Assembly (NCBI RefSeq): GCF_022554085.1
Contig: NZ_JAKFYR010000001.1
Location: forward strand, 186,001-250,000
Reading direction: 5' to 3'
Source of the DNA: Rhodococcus sp. CH91
Lineage (GTDB): Bacteria; Actinomycetota; Actinomycetes; Mycobacteriales; Mycobacteriaceae
Length of the DNA: 64,000 nucleotides
Shown: positions 1-7,469 of the stretch, one piece after another
Layout of the letters: each line of letters begins with the position of its first letter
Position numbering within the stretch: the stretch's first letter is position 1
Made by a program: the position numbers and the translations under genes
Notes under the pieces: generated by a model
The model's database searches: none
Seen by the model: the letters and a program-made list of their open reading frames with translations, nothing else
What the model was told of the DNA's origin: nothing

Positions 1-648
1 GATGTCGTCCCGGGGCTCGGCGCGTCGTTCGGCGATGATCGAGGCGAATCTCCCCATCACGGCCTGCATCGCGGCGAGCTGACGCTGCCCGCGGGCTTCG
101 ACGTCGTCGTCGGTCGCATGCAGGATCGCGTGCTCCCATTCCATGAACAGGTCGAGTTCCTCGACGGGCATGCCCATGAGTTCGAGGAAGATGGTCGCGG
201 GGAAGACCTGCGCGAATTCGCGCATGAAATCCACCTGGTTGTCCGCCCGCGATGCGATCTCCTCGGTCAGGTCCGCTGCGCACTGCCGGATGTGCGGCTC
301 GAGCGACTGCACCCACTTGGGTGAGAACAGCGGGCCGAGTTGATGCCGCCACTGGCGGTGTTCGTCACCGTCGAGCATCTCGGGAATCCACTTGAACACC
401 GGCTCCGGATCGAGCGGTGTGACCACGCTGTTCGAGAACGTGTCGGGACGCTGGAGCAGATCGAGAATGCCCTCGTAGTTCACCACCGAATAGAATCCCG
501 GTCCGAATTCGTTGCGGTAGACGGCCGATTCGGTGCGCAGCGTGTCGTACTTCTCGAACCATGTACCGGCTTTCTGCAGGTCGGTGTAGTTGAAATTGTG
601 GACGGGGCAACCGGAGGTGGTGGTTCGGTCGGATTCGGCTCGGGTCAT
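1..648 (-). CDS. Cytochrome P450, N-terminal part (cut by window edge)
   Basis: The N-terminal 216 residues of a cytochrome P450 are present; the I-helix, ExxR and heme-cysteine regions lie beyond the left edge. Visible family features are the B/C-helix stretch with W-x3-R (EHRQWRHQLGPLFSP, about residues 100-114) and the D/E-helix region MREFAQVFPATIFLELMGMP. The ATG at 648 follows AAGGACCTGTC and lies 49 bases after the aldehyde dehydrogenase stop, so it is the last visible gene of the ferredoxin-SDR-ALDH-P450 operon. Family knowledge: bacterial class I P450s take electrons from a small ferredoxin such as the one at the head of this operon and hydroxylate hydrophobic substrates. The substrate is unknown. 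Confidence is high for the family and low for any specific reaction. Confidence 0.9.
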   Translation of the reverse strand, partial: MTRAESDRTTTSGCPVHNFNYTDLQKAGTWFEKYDTLRTESAVYRNEFGPGFYSVVNYEGILDLLQRPDTFSNSVVTPLDPEPVFKWIPEMLDGDEHRQWRHQLGPLFSPKWVQSLEPHIRQCAADLTEEIASRADNQVDFMREFAQVFPATIFLELMGMPVEELDLFMEWEHAILHATDDDVEARGQRQLAAMQAVMGRFASIIAERRAEPRDDI

Positions 649-697
649 GACAGGTCCTTACGGAGGGGGATGACAAGGGTGGGGACGGGTGCGACGC

Positions 698-2167
698 TCA
701 GCCGCTCGCGGCGCTCCACGTCACGGCTTTGGTTTCCAGATATTCCTCGAGTCCTGCCGCGCCCCATTCGCGTCCGAGTCCCGACTGCTTGTATCCGCCG
801 AACGGGATGTGCGGGGTCACTCCGCCGCCACCTCCGTTGAGCGACACGAAACCGGTGCGGATTCGTTTGGCGATGCCGTAGCCGCGCACCGGATCTGCGG
901 TGAAGACGCTTCCCCCGAGCCCGAAATCGCTCTCGTTGGCCAGGCGTACCGCGTGATCGTCGTCGTCGAACGGGATCAGGACACCGACGGGACCGAAGAA
1001 CTCCTTCTGCGCGATGTCCATCGAATTGTCGACGTCGACGAACAGGGTGGGCTCGACGAAGAAGCCCTCCTCGAGGCCTTCCGGACGACCGCCGCCGAAG
1101 GCGAGCGTCGCGCCCTCCTCGATGCCGCGGGCGATGAGCTTCTCGACCTTGGTGCGTTGGGCCTCGCTGATCAGTGGACCCATCATGACGCCGGGATCCG
1201 CCGGATCGCCGACAGCGATGCTCCCCAGCCCCGCGGTCACGTAGGCGACGAGTTCGTCGTAGCGGGAGCGGTGCACCAGGGTGCGGGTGAACAGGGAGCA
1301 GCCCTGTCCGGCATGGGTGATCATGTTCCCGATCACCGATTCGGCGGCCTTGGCGAGATCGGCGTCCTCGCAGACGATATTGGCCGACTTGCCTCCGAGC
1401 TCGAGGACGACCTTCTTCAGCGTGGGTGCGGCCTGTTCGTAGACGGCCCGGCCGACGGTGTCGGAGCCTGTGAAGCTCACCAGATCGACATCGCGGTGCG
1501 TCGTGAGTTCGCGACCGGCCTCGGTGTCGCCGGTGACGATGTTGAGGACGCCCGCCGGCAGCCCGGCTTCCTCGGCGATCGTGCCGAGGATCAGTGCCTC
1601 GAGAGGAGTGGCGGGTGCCGGTTTGAGCACGGCGGTACACCCCGCGGCGAGCGCCGGCGCGACCTTCATGATGTTGAGGAAGAGGGGGAAGTTGTATGCC
1701 GAGATCAGCGCGGCGACCCCGGCCGGTTCCCGCAGGACGACACCCTGGCCGATGCCCTGCCCGATGGTCGGCAGCACAGGCCGTTCGAAGTCGAATGCCG
1801 GGAGGATGCGTTCGGCCATGTCGCGGAAGTGCTGCAACGGCGCCCCCACCTGCAGATATTCCGCAAGCGCTCGGGTGGAACCTGCCTCGGCGATACTCAG
1901 ATCGACCAGTTCTGCGCGGCGCTTGTCGAGGGCGTCCGCCATGCGCAGCATCACCTGTGCACGTTCGCGCGGGGACATGAGCGGCCACGGGCCTTCGTCG
2001 AAGGCGCGCCGGGCGGCGGTGATCGCGCGGCGGACATCGGAGACGGTGGCCTGCGGGGCGCGACCGACGAGTTCGCCGGTCGCCGGATTGACGACGTCGA
2101 GGATCTCACCGCCGTCGCTCTCCACCCAGGCTCCGTCGATGAACAGTTCCGTGAAGTTGTGTGTCAC
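698..2167 (-). CDS. NAD(P)-dependent aldehyde dehydrogenase
   Basis: A full-length aldehyde dehydrogenase of 489 residues, the usual length. It shows the coenzyme-fold motif FTGSDTVGRAV, the general-base glutamate in LELGGKSANIV and the catalytic cysteine in GQGCSLFTRT. I chose the GTG at 2167 because GGAG sits just upstream and the protein then begins at the family's normal N-terminus (TVTHNFTELFIDGAW); an in-frame ATG at 2347 would add 60 residues inside the SDR gene. It should oxidise an aldehyde to the carboxylic acid. It lies between the mycofactocin-type SDR (alcohol to aldehyde) and the P450, so it probably performs the second oxidation in the same pathway. The exact substrate is unknown. 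Confidence 0.93.
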   Translation of the reverse strand: MTHNFTELFIDGAWVESDGGEILDVVNPATGELVGRAPQATVSDVRRAITAARRAFDEGPWPLMSPRERAQVMLRMADALDKRRAELVDLSIAEAGSTRALAEYLQVGAPLQHFRDMAERILPAFDFERPVLPTIGQGIGQGVVLREPAGVAALISAYNFPLFLNIMKVAPALAAGCTAVLKPAPATPLEALILGTIAEEAGLPAGVLNIVTGDTEAGRELTTHRDVDLVSFTGSDTVGRAVYEQAAPTLKKVVLELGGKSANIVCEDADLAKAAESVIGNMITHAGQGCSLFTRTLVHRSRYDELVAYVTAGLGSIAVGDPADPGVMMGPLISEAQRTKVEKLIARGIEEGATLAFGGGRPEGLEEGFFVEPTLFVDVDNSMDIAQKEFFGPVGVLIPFDDDDHAVRLANESDFGLGGSVFTADPVRGYGIAKRIRTGFVSLNGGGGGVTPHIPFGGYKQSGLGREWGAAGLEEYLETKAVTWSAASG

Positions 2168-2204
2168 TGTGATTCTCCGGATTCGGCGGTAGCGCGGGAA
2201 GGAC

Positions 2205-3065
2205 TCAGACGGCCGGTGTGGCGGGTCGGTTGCGGACGTAACCGCCGGCGTCGACACGCATCTGCATGCCGGTGACATACCGCGATTCGTCGGAGAGCAG
2301 GAACAGCACCGTGTCGGTGACGTCCTCGGGTTCGACATAGGGAACACCCATCACACTCATGACGGGGAAGACCGGCAGGGCGTCCTCGAGAGTGGGCGAT
2401 TCGAGGTCGGGCCGGAACTGCCGGTACATGACCTCGCTGTTGAGCATGTCGGTGTTGCAGTTCGTCGGATGCACCGCATTGACGCGGATCTTCTTCGGCC
2501 CCAACACGACCGACAGGTCGTTCACGAACGAGGAGATCATCCGCTTGGCGAGCGAGTAGCCGAGGCCACCCGCACCGTTGGTGGGATTGTCGGTGGCACC
2601 CGGGAGCAGGGCCGCGAGACTGCCTGTGGCGACGATCGATCCGCCCTCGGAGAGATGGGGCAGACTCGCCTCGACCGCGTTGACGACGCCGACGAAATCG
2701 ACGGTGAACGCGTCGACGAAGGCCTGCGGGTCGTCGGTTCCCAGCGGACAGATGCCCGCCTGGGCGACAACCCCGTCGAGCCTGCCGAACTCCTCGACCC
2801 CACGCTGTACGGCGGCGAACAACGCCTGCCGGTCGCGCACGTCGGCGACCGTCGTGATCAGTGTGCCGCCGGCGTCCTCGACGAGACGGGTGGTCTCGGC
2901 GAGATCGTCCGGTGTGGCGAGCGGGTAGCCATTGGTCTTGATGTTGTCGCAGAGATCGACGCCGATGACCTGTGCGCCCTCGCGGGCGAGACGCACGGCG
3001 TGGGCGCGTCCCTGACCGCGGGCGACGCCGGTGACGAAGACGACTCTGTCCTGCAAACGGCCCAT
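2205..3065 (-). CDS. Mycofactocin-coupled SDR family oxidoreductase
   Basis: A 286-residue short-chain dehydrogenase. The N-terminal nucleotide motif is VTGVARGQGRAHAVRLA, and the catalytic residues are the Ser in IVATGSLAALLPG and YSLAK (Y-x3-K). The insertion near residues 45-60 (YPLATPDDLAETTRLVED) is typical of the mycofactocin-dependent SDR subfamily, whose members hold NAD non-exchangeably and pass electrons to the peptide-derived cofactor mycofactocin. That cofactor dependence is inferred from subfamily resemblance; no mft biosynthesis genes are in this window. It probably oxidises an alcohol or ketone intermediate formed by the neighbouring P450. ALDH follows 37 bases downstream; the ferredoxin gene is 190 bases upstream, separated by tandem palindromes. 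Confidence 0.88.
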   Translation of the reverse strand: MGRLQDRVVFVTGVARGQGRAHAVRLAREGAQVIGVDLCDNIKTNGYPLATPDDLAETTRLVEDAGGTLITTVADVRDRQALFAAVQRGVEEFGRLDGVVAQAGICPLGTDDPQAFVDAFTVDFVGVVNAVEASLPHLSEGGSIVATGSLAALLPGATDNPTNGAGGLGYSLAKRMISSFVNDLSVVLGPKKIRVNAVHPTNCNTDMLNSEVMYRQFRPDLESPTLEDALPVFPVMSVMGVPYVEPEDVTDTVLFLLSDESRYVTGMQMRVDAGGYVRNRPATPAV

Positions 3066-3189
3066 GATGGGTGTCCTTTACTCGAGATCCGGGGAAGCCT
3101 CCGAGGGAGGCGGTACGCCTCGTCGGACGTCGACGGGAAACCGTCCGAGGCGGATCGAACGACGTGAACAGTGGTGCCGGTGAACATGT

Positions 3190-3262
3190 TCCGTCGAACG
3201 GATCGGTGAACAGAGATCCGCCGAACGGATCGGTGACATAGATCCGTCGAACGGATCAGTGG
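3190..3262. repeat. Three tandem palindromic repeats (GATCCG-N5-CGGATC type)
   Basis: Three near-identical copies, about 20 bases each and 26-27 bases apart, start at 3190, 3217 and 3243. The second and third contain a perfect inverted repeat of GATCCG and CGGATC around five bases; the first has TTCCG in the left arm. The array begins over the ferredoxin stop codon (3256-3258) and fills part of the ferredoxin-SDR gap. It may be an operator array for an internal promoter or an mRNA processing element; the sequence does not decide this. Confidence 0.75.
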
Positions 3263-3444
3263 ACGGAGATGGCCCGCTCGGGGCAGGCCGCGATTCCGGC
3301 CCGGACGGCTTCGTCCAGCGGCTCGTGGACCTCACGATCGAGCGGCAGAGCGTAGCCGTGGTCGTCGATGTCGAAGACGTCCGGCGCGGTCTCCCAGCAA
3401 CGCGCATGACCGGTGCATTTTCCGGCGTCGATCGTAAGTCTCAT
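3256..3444 (-). CDS. Small 3Fe-4S ferredoxin, P450 redox partner
   Basis: A 62-residue ferredoxin. The cluster ligands are Cys10 and Cys16 in CTGHARCW and Cys54 in AACPERAI. The position that would hold a fourth cysteine in a 4Fe-4S protein is His/Ala (GHARC), as in the 3Fe-4S ferredoxins that serve actinobacterial P450s. The ATG at 3444 gives the standard start MRLTIDAGKC. As first gene of the operon ending in a P450, it most likely shuttles electrons from an off-window ferredoxin reductase to that P450. Confidence 0.93.
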   Translation of the reverse strand: MRLTIDAGKCTGHARCWETAPDVFDIDDHGYALPLDREVHEPLDEAVRAGIAACPERAISVH

Positions 3445-3500
3445 GAGGCCCTGCTTTCGGTGGACGAAGAGACGCGGGATGAGGACAGTCGCGACGACAC

Positions 3501-3528
3501 GTGAGACCCGATACCCGATCGGTCTCAC
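3501..3528. promoter_or_regulatory. Inverted repeat in ferredoxin/TetR divergent promoter
   Basis: GTGAGACC (3501-3508) and GGTCTCAC (3521-3528) form perfect 8-base arms around a 12-base spacer, between the divergently transcribed ferredoxin and TetR genes. A binding site for the TetR product is the natural guess, but the motif recurs nowhere obvious in the window. Confidence 0.45.
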
Positions 3529-3597
3529 GGACTGAGACTCATACGACACACAGTAGCAACATGAGGCGTGTAAGTCGAGACCTGGATCACACTTTTT

Positions 3598-3608
3598 ACC
3601 AAGTTCAC
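3598..3608. promoter_or_regulatory. ACCWAGTT motif, copy 1 (TetR promoter)
   Basis: ACCAAGTTCAC lies 59 bases before the TetR start. Closely related sequences occur at 7307-7325 (inside a perfect palindrome) and 7424-7434, in front of the thiolase-fusion and APH-family genes. The recurrence suggests one regulator acting on all three promoters. Confidence 0.4.
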
Positions 3609-3666
3609 TATGTCGGCCGCTCGGTCGGTTTCCGGACGGTTCCCGATACGCCGTTAGGCTGAGACG

Positions 3667-4362
3667 ATGCCGAGCGACGATGCCGCGACCGACACCGAGA
3701 TGAGCTTGCGAGAGCGCCTCGTTCGTGCAGCCGACGAGGAGATACGGCGCCGCGGCACGGTGGCCGTCGGCATGACGGCCGTGGCCGAGAGAGCCGGCGT
3801 CTCCCGCGCCACCGCCTTCCGGCAGCTCGGCGGTGCCCAGGAGATGATCATTCAGGTCGCGCTGCTCCGGGCCGAGAGGCACATCGAGCGGGCACTGGAA
3901 CGCTCCGCCGGGCGCGGGGACATTTTCTCGAAGATGGAAGACACCATGGTCTACAACGCGCGGGAGTTGCCCCGCGACCCGGTGATCGTCGCCCTCATGG
4001 CACAGCACTCGGCGTCGGCGCGACATCCCGACATCCGGGCGGTGACGTCAAGCGTCTCCGAACCGCTGCTGCGCGCGGGCCAGGAGTCCGGCCTCGTGCG
4101 CACCGACATCCCGCTGGACGAACTGATGGAATTCCTCGTCGAGCAGACCTTCCTCGCAGCGGAGGATCCCGACCGGTCCGAGGATGCGGCGCGGCTCCGA
4201 TTCCGGCGGTTCGTACTTCCGGCTCTGCGTCCTCAGCCGACCGGGGGTGCACGCGAGGAAGCTCAGGCGGAACTCGAAAAGGCGCTTGCCACAGCGAAGG
4301 ACGCGATCGAGATCGCGGCCCGGCAGGCAGCGGAGATCCGCCGGAAGCACGAGGCGAGCTGA
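3667..4362 (+). CDS. TetR family transcriptional regulator
   Basis: A 231-residue TetR-type repressor. The N-terminal helix-turn-helix is clear at about residues 30-65 (TAVAERAGVSRATAFRQLGG); the rest is a variable helical ligand-binding domain ending in an Ala/Glu-rich tail. It is divergent from the ferredoxin-P450 operon and convergent with the CoA-transferase gene, whose stop codon immediately adjoins its own. The position makes it the likely local regulator of the catabolic cluster, perhaps through the palindrome at 3501-3528 or the ACCWAGTT motifs. The inducer is unknown. Confidence 0.9.
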   Translation: MPSDDAATDTEMSLRERLVRAADEEIRRRGTVAVGMTAVAERAGVSRATAFRQLGGAQEMIIQVALLRAERHIERALERSAGRGDIFSKMEDTMVYNARELPRDPVIVALMAQHSASARHPDIRAVTSSVSEPLLRAGQESGLVRTDIPLDELMEFLVEQTFLAAEDPDRSEDAARLRFRRFVLPALRPQPTGGAREEAQAELEKALATAKDAIEIAARQAAEIRRKHEAS

Positions 4363-5592
4363 CTACGTCACGGCACCGGCGATCTTCAGCTCGATGAGCC
4401 CGTCGTCGTCGAAGCCGAGTTCCCGGAGTATGTCGTCGGTATGTTCGGCGAACTGCGGGGCCCGGGTCATCCTCACCGGCGCATTGTCGAACTTGACCGG
4501 GCTCGCGACGAGCTTCTGCGGATTGCCGTCGGCGTCGACGACGTCGACTATCCGTCCGTTCGCGACGAGGGCCTCGTCGTGTCCGAGATCCCAGCCGTCC
4601 TGCACCGGCGCCCACTGCCCTGTCAGAGACGCGAACACCTCGAGCCACTCGTCGTAGTCGCGCTGCGCGACGGCGTCGGCGAACCACCCGCCGATCTCCT
4701 CCGCGTGTTCGAAGATCGACTCCATCGTCGCGAATCGTGGATCGTCCACCAGATCCTCCCGGCCGAGAGCGGTGACGAATTCGTTCCAGTACCGGGTCGG
4801 CTGGAGCATCGAGAACTGGAGCCAGCGGCCGTCGGCCGTACGGTACGACCCGCTGAGAGGGTTTCCGGGCGCAGCCGTCGTGCGTTGCACCTTCGGAAGC
4901 GGCCCACCCGTGAACAGCGACAGATTGACCGAGAACTGAGTGGCCCAGGCCCCGACGGCGAGCAGCGAGACGTCCACCTCGGACGGCTGCCCGGTGCGTT
5001 CCCGCCCGGCGATCGCGGCGGCGATTCCCCCCGCGATGGTCATCCCTCCGATGTTGTCCCCGTAGGCACCGGAGGGCATGAACGCCATGTGGTCGGTGCC
5101 CGGGGGCATGACACCGTCGGCACTGCCCCCGCGTGCCCAGAACGCTGTCGCGTCGTAGGCGCCCTTGTCCGCATCGGGTCCCTCGGTGCCGAATCCGCTT
5201 CCGGTGACGTAGATGATCCTCGGATTGATCGCCCGGACGTCGTCCAGGGTGATCGCGAGCTTCGACCGTGGCCCCGGCAGGTAGTTCGTCAGGAAGACGT
5301 CGCTGCGCCGGATGAGTTCCTCGAGTACCGGCCGCGCCTCGGGATTGGCGAGATCGATGCCGATGCTGCGCTTGCTGCGGTTGGGCCCTTCCATGATCGG
5401 TGCGAACGACGAGCCCGCCTTGCTCGCGGCGAGGCCGAGCACTCGGACGAGCCCACGCTGGGCATCGCCGCTCTCGGCGTGCTCGACCTTCACGATGTCG
5501 GCTCCCCAGTCGGCGAGCACCGCGCCGGCGGCGGGAACGAAGGTGAACTGCGCGACCTCGAGAATGCGGATGCCCTCCAAGGGACGGTCCAT
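4363..5592 (-). CDS. Class III CoA-transferase (CaiB/BaiF family)
   Basis: A 409-residue CaiB/BaiF family protein, the normal length. The N-terminus is diagnostic (RPLEGIRILEVAQFTFVPAAGAVLADWGADIVKVE), followed by RSIGIDLANPEARPVLEELI. Enzymes of this family move CoA between acyl groups through an aspartyl-CoA anhydride. In this cluster the likely job is to activate the acid made by the P450/SDR/ALDH route, or an acid derived from it, for CoA-dependent degradation. The ATG at 5592 has GCAGGAG in front. The thiolase-fusion gene ends 39 bases upstream on the same strand, so the two are probably co-transcribed. The donor and acceptor acids cannot be read from the sequence. Confidence 0.92.
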   Translation of the reverse strand: MDRPLEGIRILEVAQFTFVPAAGAVLADWGADIVKVEHAESGDAQRGLVRVLGLAASKAGSSFAPIMEGPNRSKRSIGIDLANPEARPVLEELIRRSDVFLTNYLPGPRSKLAITLDDVRAINPRIIYVTGSGFGTEGPDADKGAYDATAFWARGGSADGVMPPGTDHMAFMPSGAYGDNIGGMTIAGGIAAAIAGRERTGQPSEVDVSLLAVGAWATQFSVNLSLFTGGPLPKVQRTTAAPGNPLSGSYRTADGRWLQFSMLQPTRYWNEFVTALGREDLVDDPRFATMESIFEHAEEIGGWFADAVAQRDYDEWLEVFASLTGQWAPVQDGWDLGHDEALVANGRIVDVVDADGNPQKLVASPVKFDNAPVRMTRAPQFAEHTDDILRELGFDDDGLIELKIAGAVT

Positions 5593-5631
5593 GACGACTC
5601 CTGCTTTCCTGGTGCGGTGGGGCGGTTCGAT

Positions 5632-7284
5632 TCATCCGGCTCGCAGGAGGAGCGCGCCCGAGGGCACACCTCCCCCGGCGGTGACGACGGCGACCTGCGC
5701 GTCGGGGACGCAGCGGCCGGGCGCCTGTCCTCGCAACTGCAGTACGGCTTCGCGCACGAACCCGTATCCGTGGGTCCGCCCGGCCGACAGCTGACCTCCG
5801 TGCGGATTGAGCGGCAGCAGGCCGTCGACGGCGATTCCCTTCCCACCGTCGATGAAGTCGGCGGCACCGCCGAACTCGCAGAAGCCGAGACCTTCGAGCC
5901 ACGACAGGGCGTTGAACGTGAACCCGTCGTACAGCAGGGCCACATCGACGTCGTCCGGTCGCAGATCCGTACGACTCCACAGGTGCGCGGCAGGACCGAG
6001 CGACTGCGGTAGATGCGTCAGCGTGCCCTGGTCCCAGGACAGATTCTCGGTGATCTGCGTACCGACGGCTTCGACGAGCACCGGCTCGTGTCGCAGGTCG
6101 TGTGCCGTCTCGACGGCGGAGACCACGACCGCGACGGCACCGTCGACAGGCACGTCGCAGTCGTAGAGACCGAAGGGAGTGGACACCACGCGCGCTGCGA
6201 GGTAATCGTCCATCGTGATCGGATCACGGTAGACGGCTTCGGGATTCGCCGACGCATTGCCGCGGGCCGTGACGGCGATCGCACCGAGCGCTTCCTTCGC
6301 GTCGCCGTACCGGTGGAAATAGTGCGACGCCTGGCACGCGATCCAGTTGGCGGCCGAGACGGCACCGAAAGGGTGGCGGAATTCGAGCATGCCCGTCGCG
6401 CGGCCACCGGCCGGCGCCCACCGCCCCTGTTTCGTCAACTCGGCGTGCGTCGACTCCCAGACCGTCCGGAAGCACAGCACGTGCCGGCACAGGCCCGACG
6501 AGACGGCGAGCATCGCGGCGATGATCGAACCGTTCTGCCCGGGCAGGTCGCCCCCGCCGTTGACCCAGTTCGGACGGATCCGCAGAGCTTGTTCGACGGG
6601 CATGATCCCGCCTTCCGAGATACCCCCCGGCGCGGCTCCCGGATAGGTGGACAGACCGTCGATATCGGCGAGGGTGAGACCCGCGTCGGCGACGGCCTGC
6701 AGGCACGCATCGACGGTGAGGGTCAGGGGGTCGACCATCAGTCGCCGTCCGACCGCGGATTGTCCTGTCCCGGTGATCGCGACCCGGTCCTCGAACTTGG
6801 TGGTGCCGGACGCGGCTCGGACATGCACCCGGGGGTCGTACGAGCCGGGCAGGGACCGGGCTCCGCCCTCGGCCTCGGGGTCCGGTTCGAACAGCGGCAG
6901 CCAGATGTCGTCGGCGGCCTTCTCGAAGACGACCCGCACGCGGTCCCCCACCGCGACATCGTCCGGCTCACACCCGATGATGTTGGTGGTCAGACGGACG
7001 TCGGGATCCTCCTGCAGGGCGACGATCGCGATGACGTAGGGCGGTGGGAGGTCCGGGAGCCAGTGCTGCGCGTTGACGGTGGTGCCGACGACGACGCCGC
7101 GCCCCGAGACCGGTTGCAGCGAGACGTCGCGGGAGCCGCACTCCGAGCACAGCACCGCCGTCGGGTGCATGTACTTTCCGCACGACGCGCACTGCGCGAC
7201 CTTCAGAACGCCCTCGGCTCCGGAGGCCCAGAACCCGGCCGTGGTCAGGGTGGGCTGAGGCAACGGTCTGCGGGACTCTCCCAC
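5632..7284 (-). CDS. DUF35 zinc-ribbon/OB-fold domain fused to Ltp/SCP-x-like thiolase
   Basis: A 550-residue fusion. Residues 1-140 are a DUF35 acyl-CoA-binding module with zinc-ribbon cysteines C32, C35, C46 and C49 (CASCGK...CSECGS) and an OB fold. From about residue 165 (RVAITGTGQSAVGRR) to the end it is a thiolase-superfamily domain of the lipid-transfer type, with VALLYDGFTFN and a C-terminal PHGGQLSAGRTHG. Such domains either thiolyse beta-ketoacyl-CoA or, like Ltp2 of steroid side-chain degradation, act as retro-aldolases that need a DUF35 partner. Here the partner is fused N-terminally. It starts with GTG at 7284, just below a palindrome. The role is C-C cleavage of a CoA thioester; retro-aldolase versus thiolase is unresolved. 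Confidence 0.87.
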   Translation of the reverse strand: MGESRRPLPQPTLTTAGFWASGAEGVLKVAQCASCGKYMHPTAVLCSECGSRDVSLQPVSGRGVVVGTTVNAQHWLPDLPPPYVIAIVALQEDPDVRLTTNIIGCEPDDVAVGDRVRVVFEKAADDIWLPLFEPDPEAEGGARSLPGSYDPRVHVRAASGTTKFEDRVAITGTGQSAVGRRLMVDPLTLTVDACLQAVADAGLTLADIDGLSTYPGAAPGGISEGGIMPVEQALRIRPNWVNGGGDLPGQNGSIIAAMLAVSSGLCRHVLCFRTVWESTHAELTKQGRWAPAGGRATGMLEFRHPFGAVSAANWIACQASHYFHRYGDAKEALGAIAVTARGNASANPEAVYRDPITMDDYLAARVVSTPFGLYDCDVPVDGAVAVVVSAVETAHDLRHEPVLVEAVGTQITENLSWDQGTLTHLPQSLGPAAHLWSRTDLRPDDVDVALLYDGFTFNALSWLEGLGFCEFGGAADFIDGGKGIAVDGLLPLNPHGGQLSAGRTHGYGFVREAVLQLRGQAPGRCVPDAQVAVVTAGGGVPSGALLLRAG

Positions 7285-7307
7285 TCTTCACCCCCTGTGC
7301 CCGATCA

Positions 7308-7325
7308 CCAAGTTAGACAACTTGG
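7308..7325. promoter_or_regulatory. Perfect palindrome upstream of thiolase fusion
   Basis: CCAAGTT (7308-7314), AGAC, AACTTGG (7319-7325) is a perfect inverted repeat 24 bases upstream of the thiolase-fusion start codon and so well placed to block its transcription. Its half-site recurs at 3598-3608 and, with one change, at 7424-7434. It looks like a TetR-type operator. Confidence 0.6.
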
Positions 7326-7423
7326 GGACGGATGCTAGCACCGGCTATGACCCACGTCACCCCATGCTCGAAAACGCCCGGCAAAGTGACCCGAGCACTG
7401 TCCGGGGCGTGCTGAGATATATA

Positions 7424-7434
7424 ACCTAGTTCAC
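7424..7434. promoter_or_regulatory. ACCWAGTT motif, copy 3 (APH-family gene promoter)
   Basis: ACCTAGTTCAC lies 36 bases upstream of the APH-family start codon, next to an AT-rich GATATATAAC that could be a -10 region. It matches the motif at 3598-3608 with one substitution. Confidence 0.4.
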
Positions 7435-7469
7435 AACCAACGGTGCGCGGTGCACGAAGGAGCAGAGAC

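Noticed and set aside
689-2275. Long plus-strand open frame opposite the aldehyde dehydrogenase gene
   Set aside because: It mirrors the codon pattern of the ALDH gene in high-GC DNA; the translation has no recognisable domain, and the ALDH is complete with all catalytic motifs.
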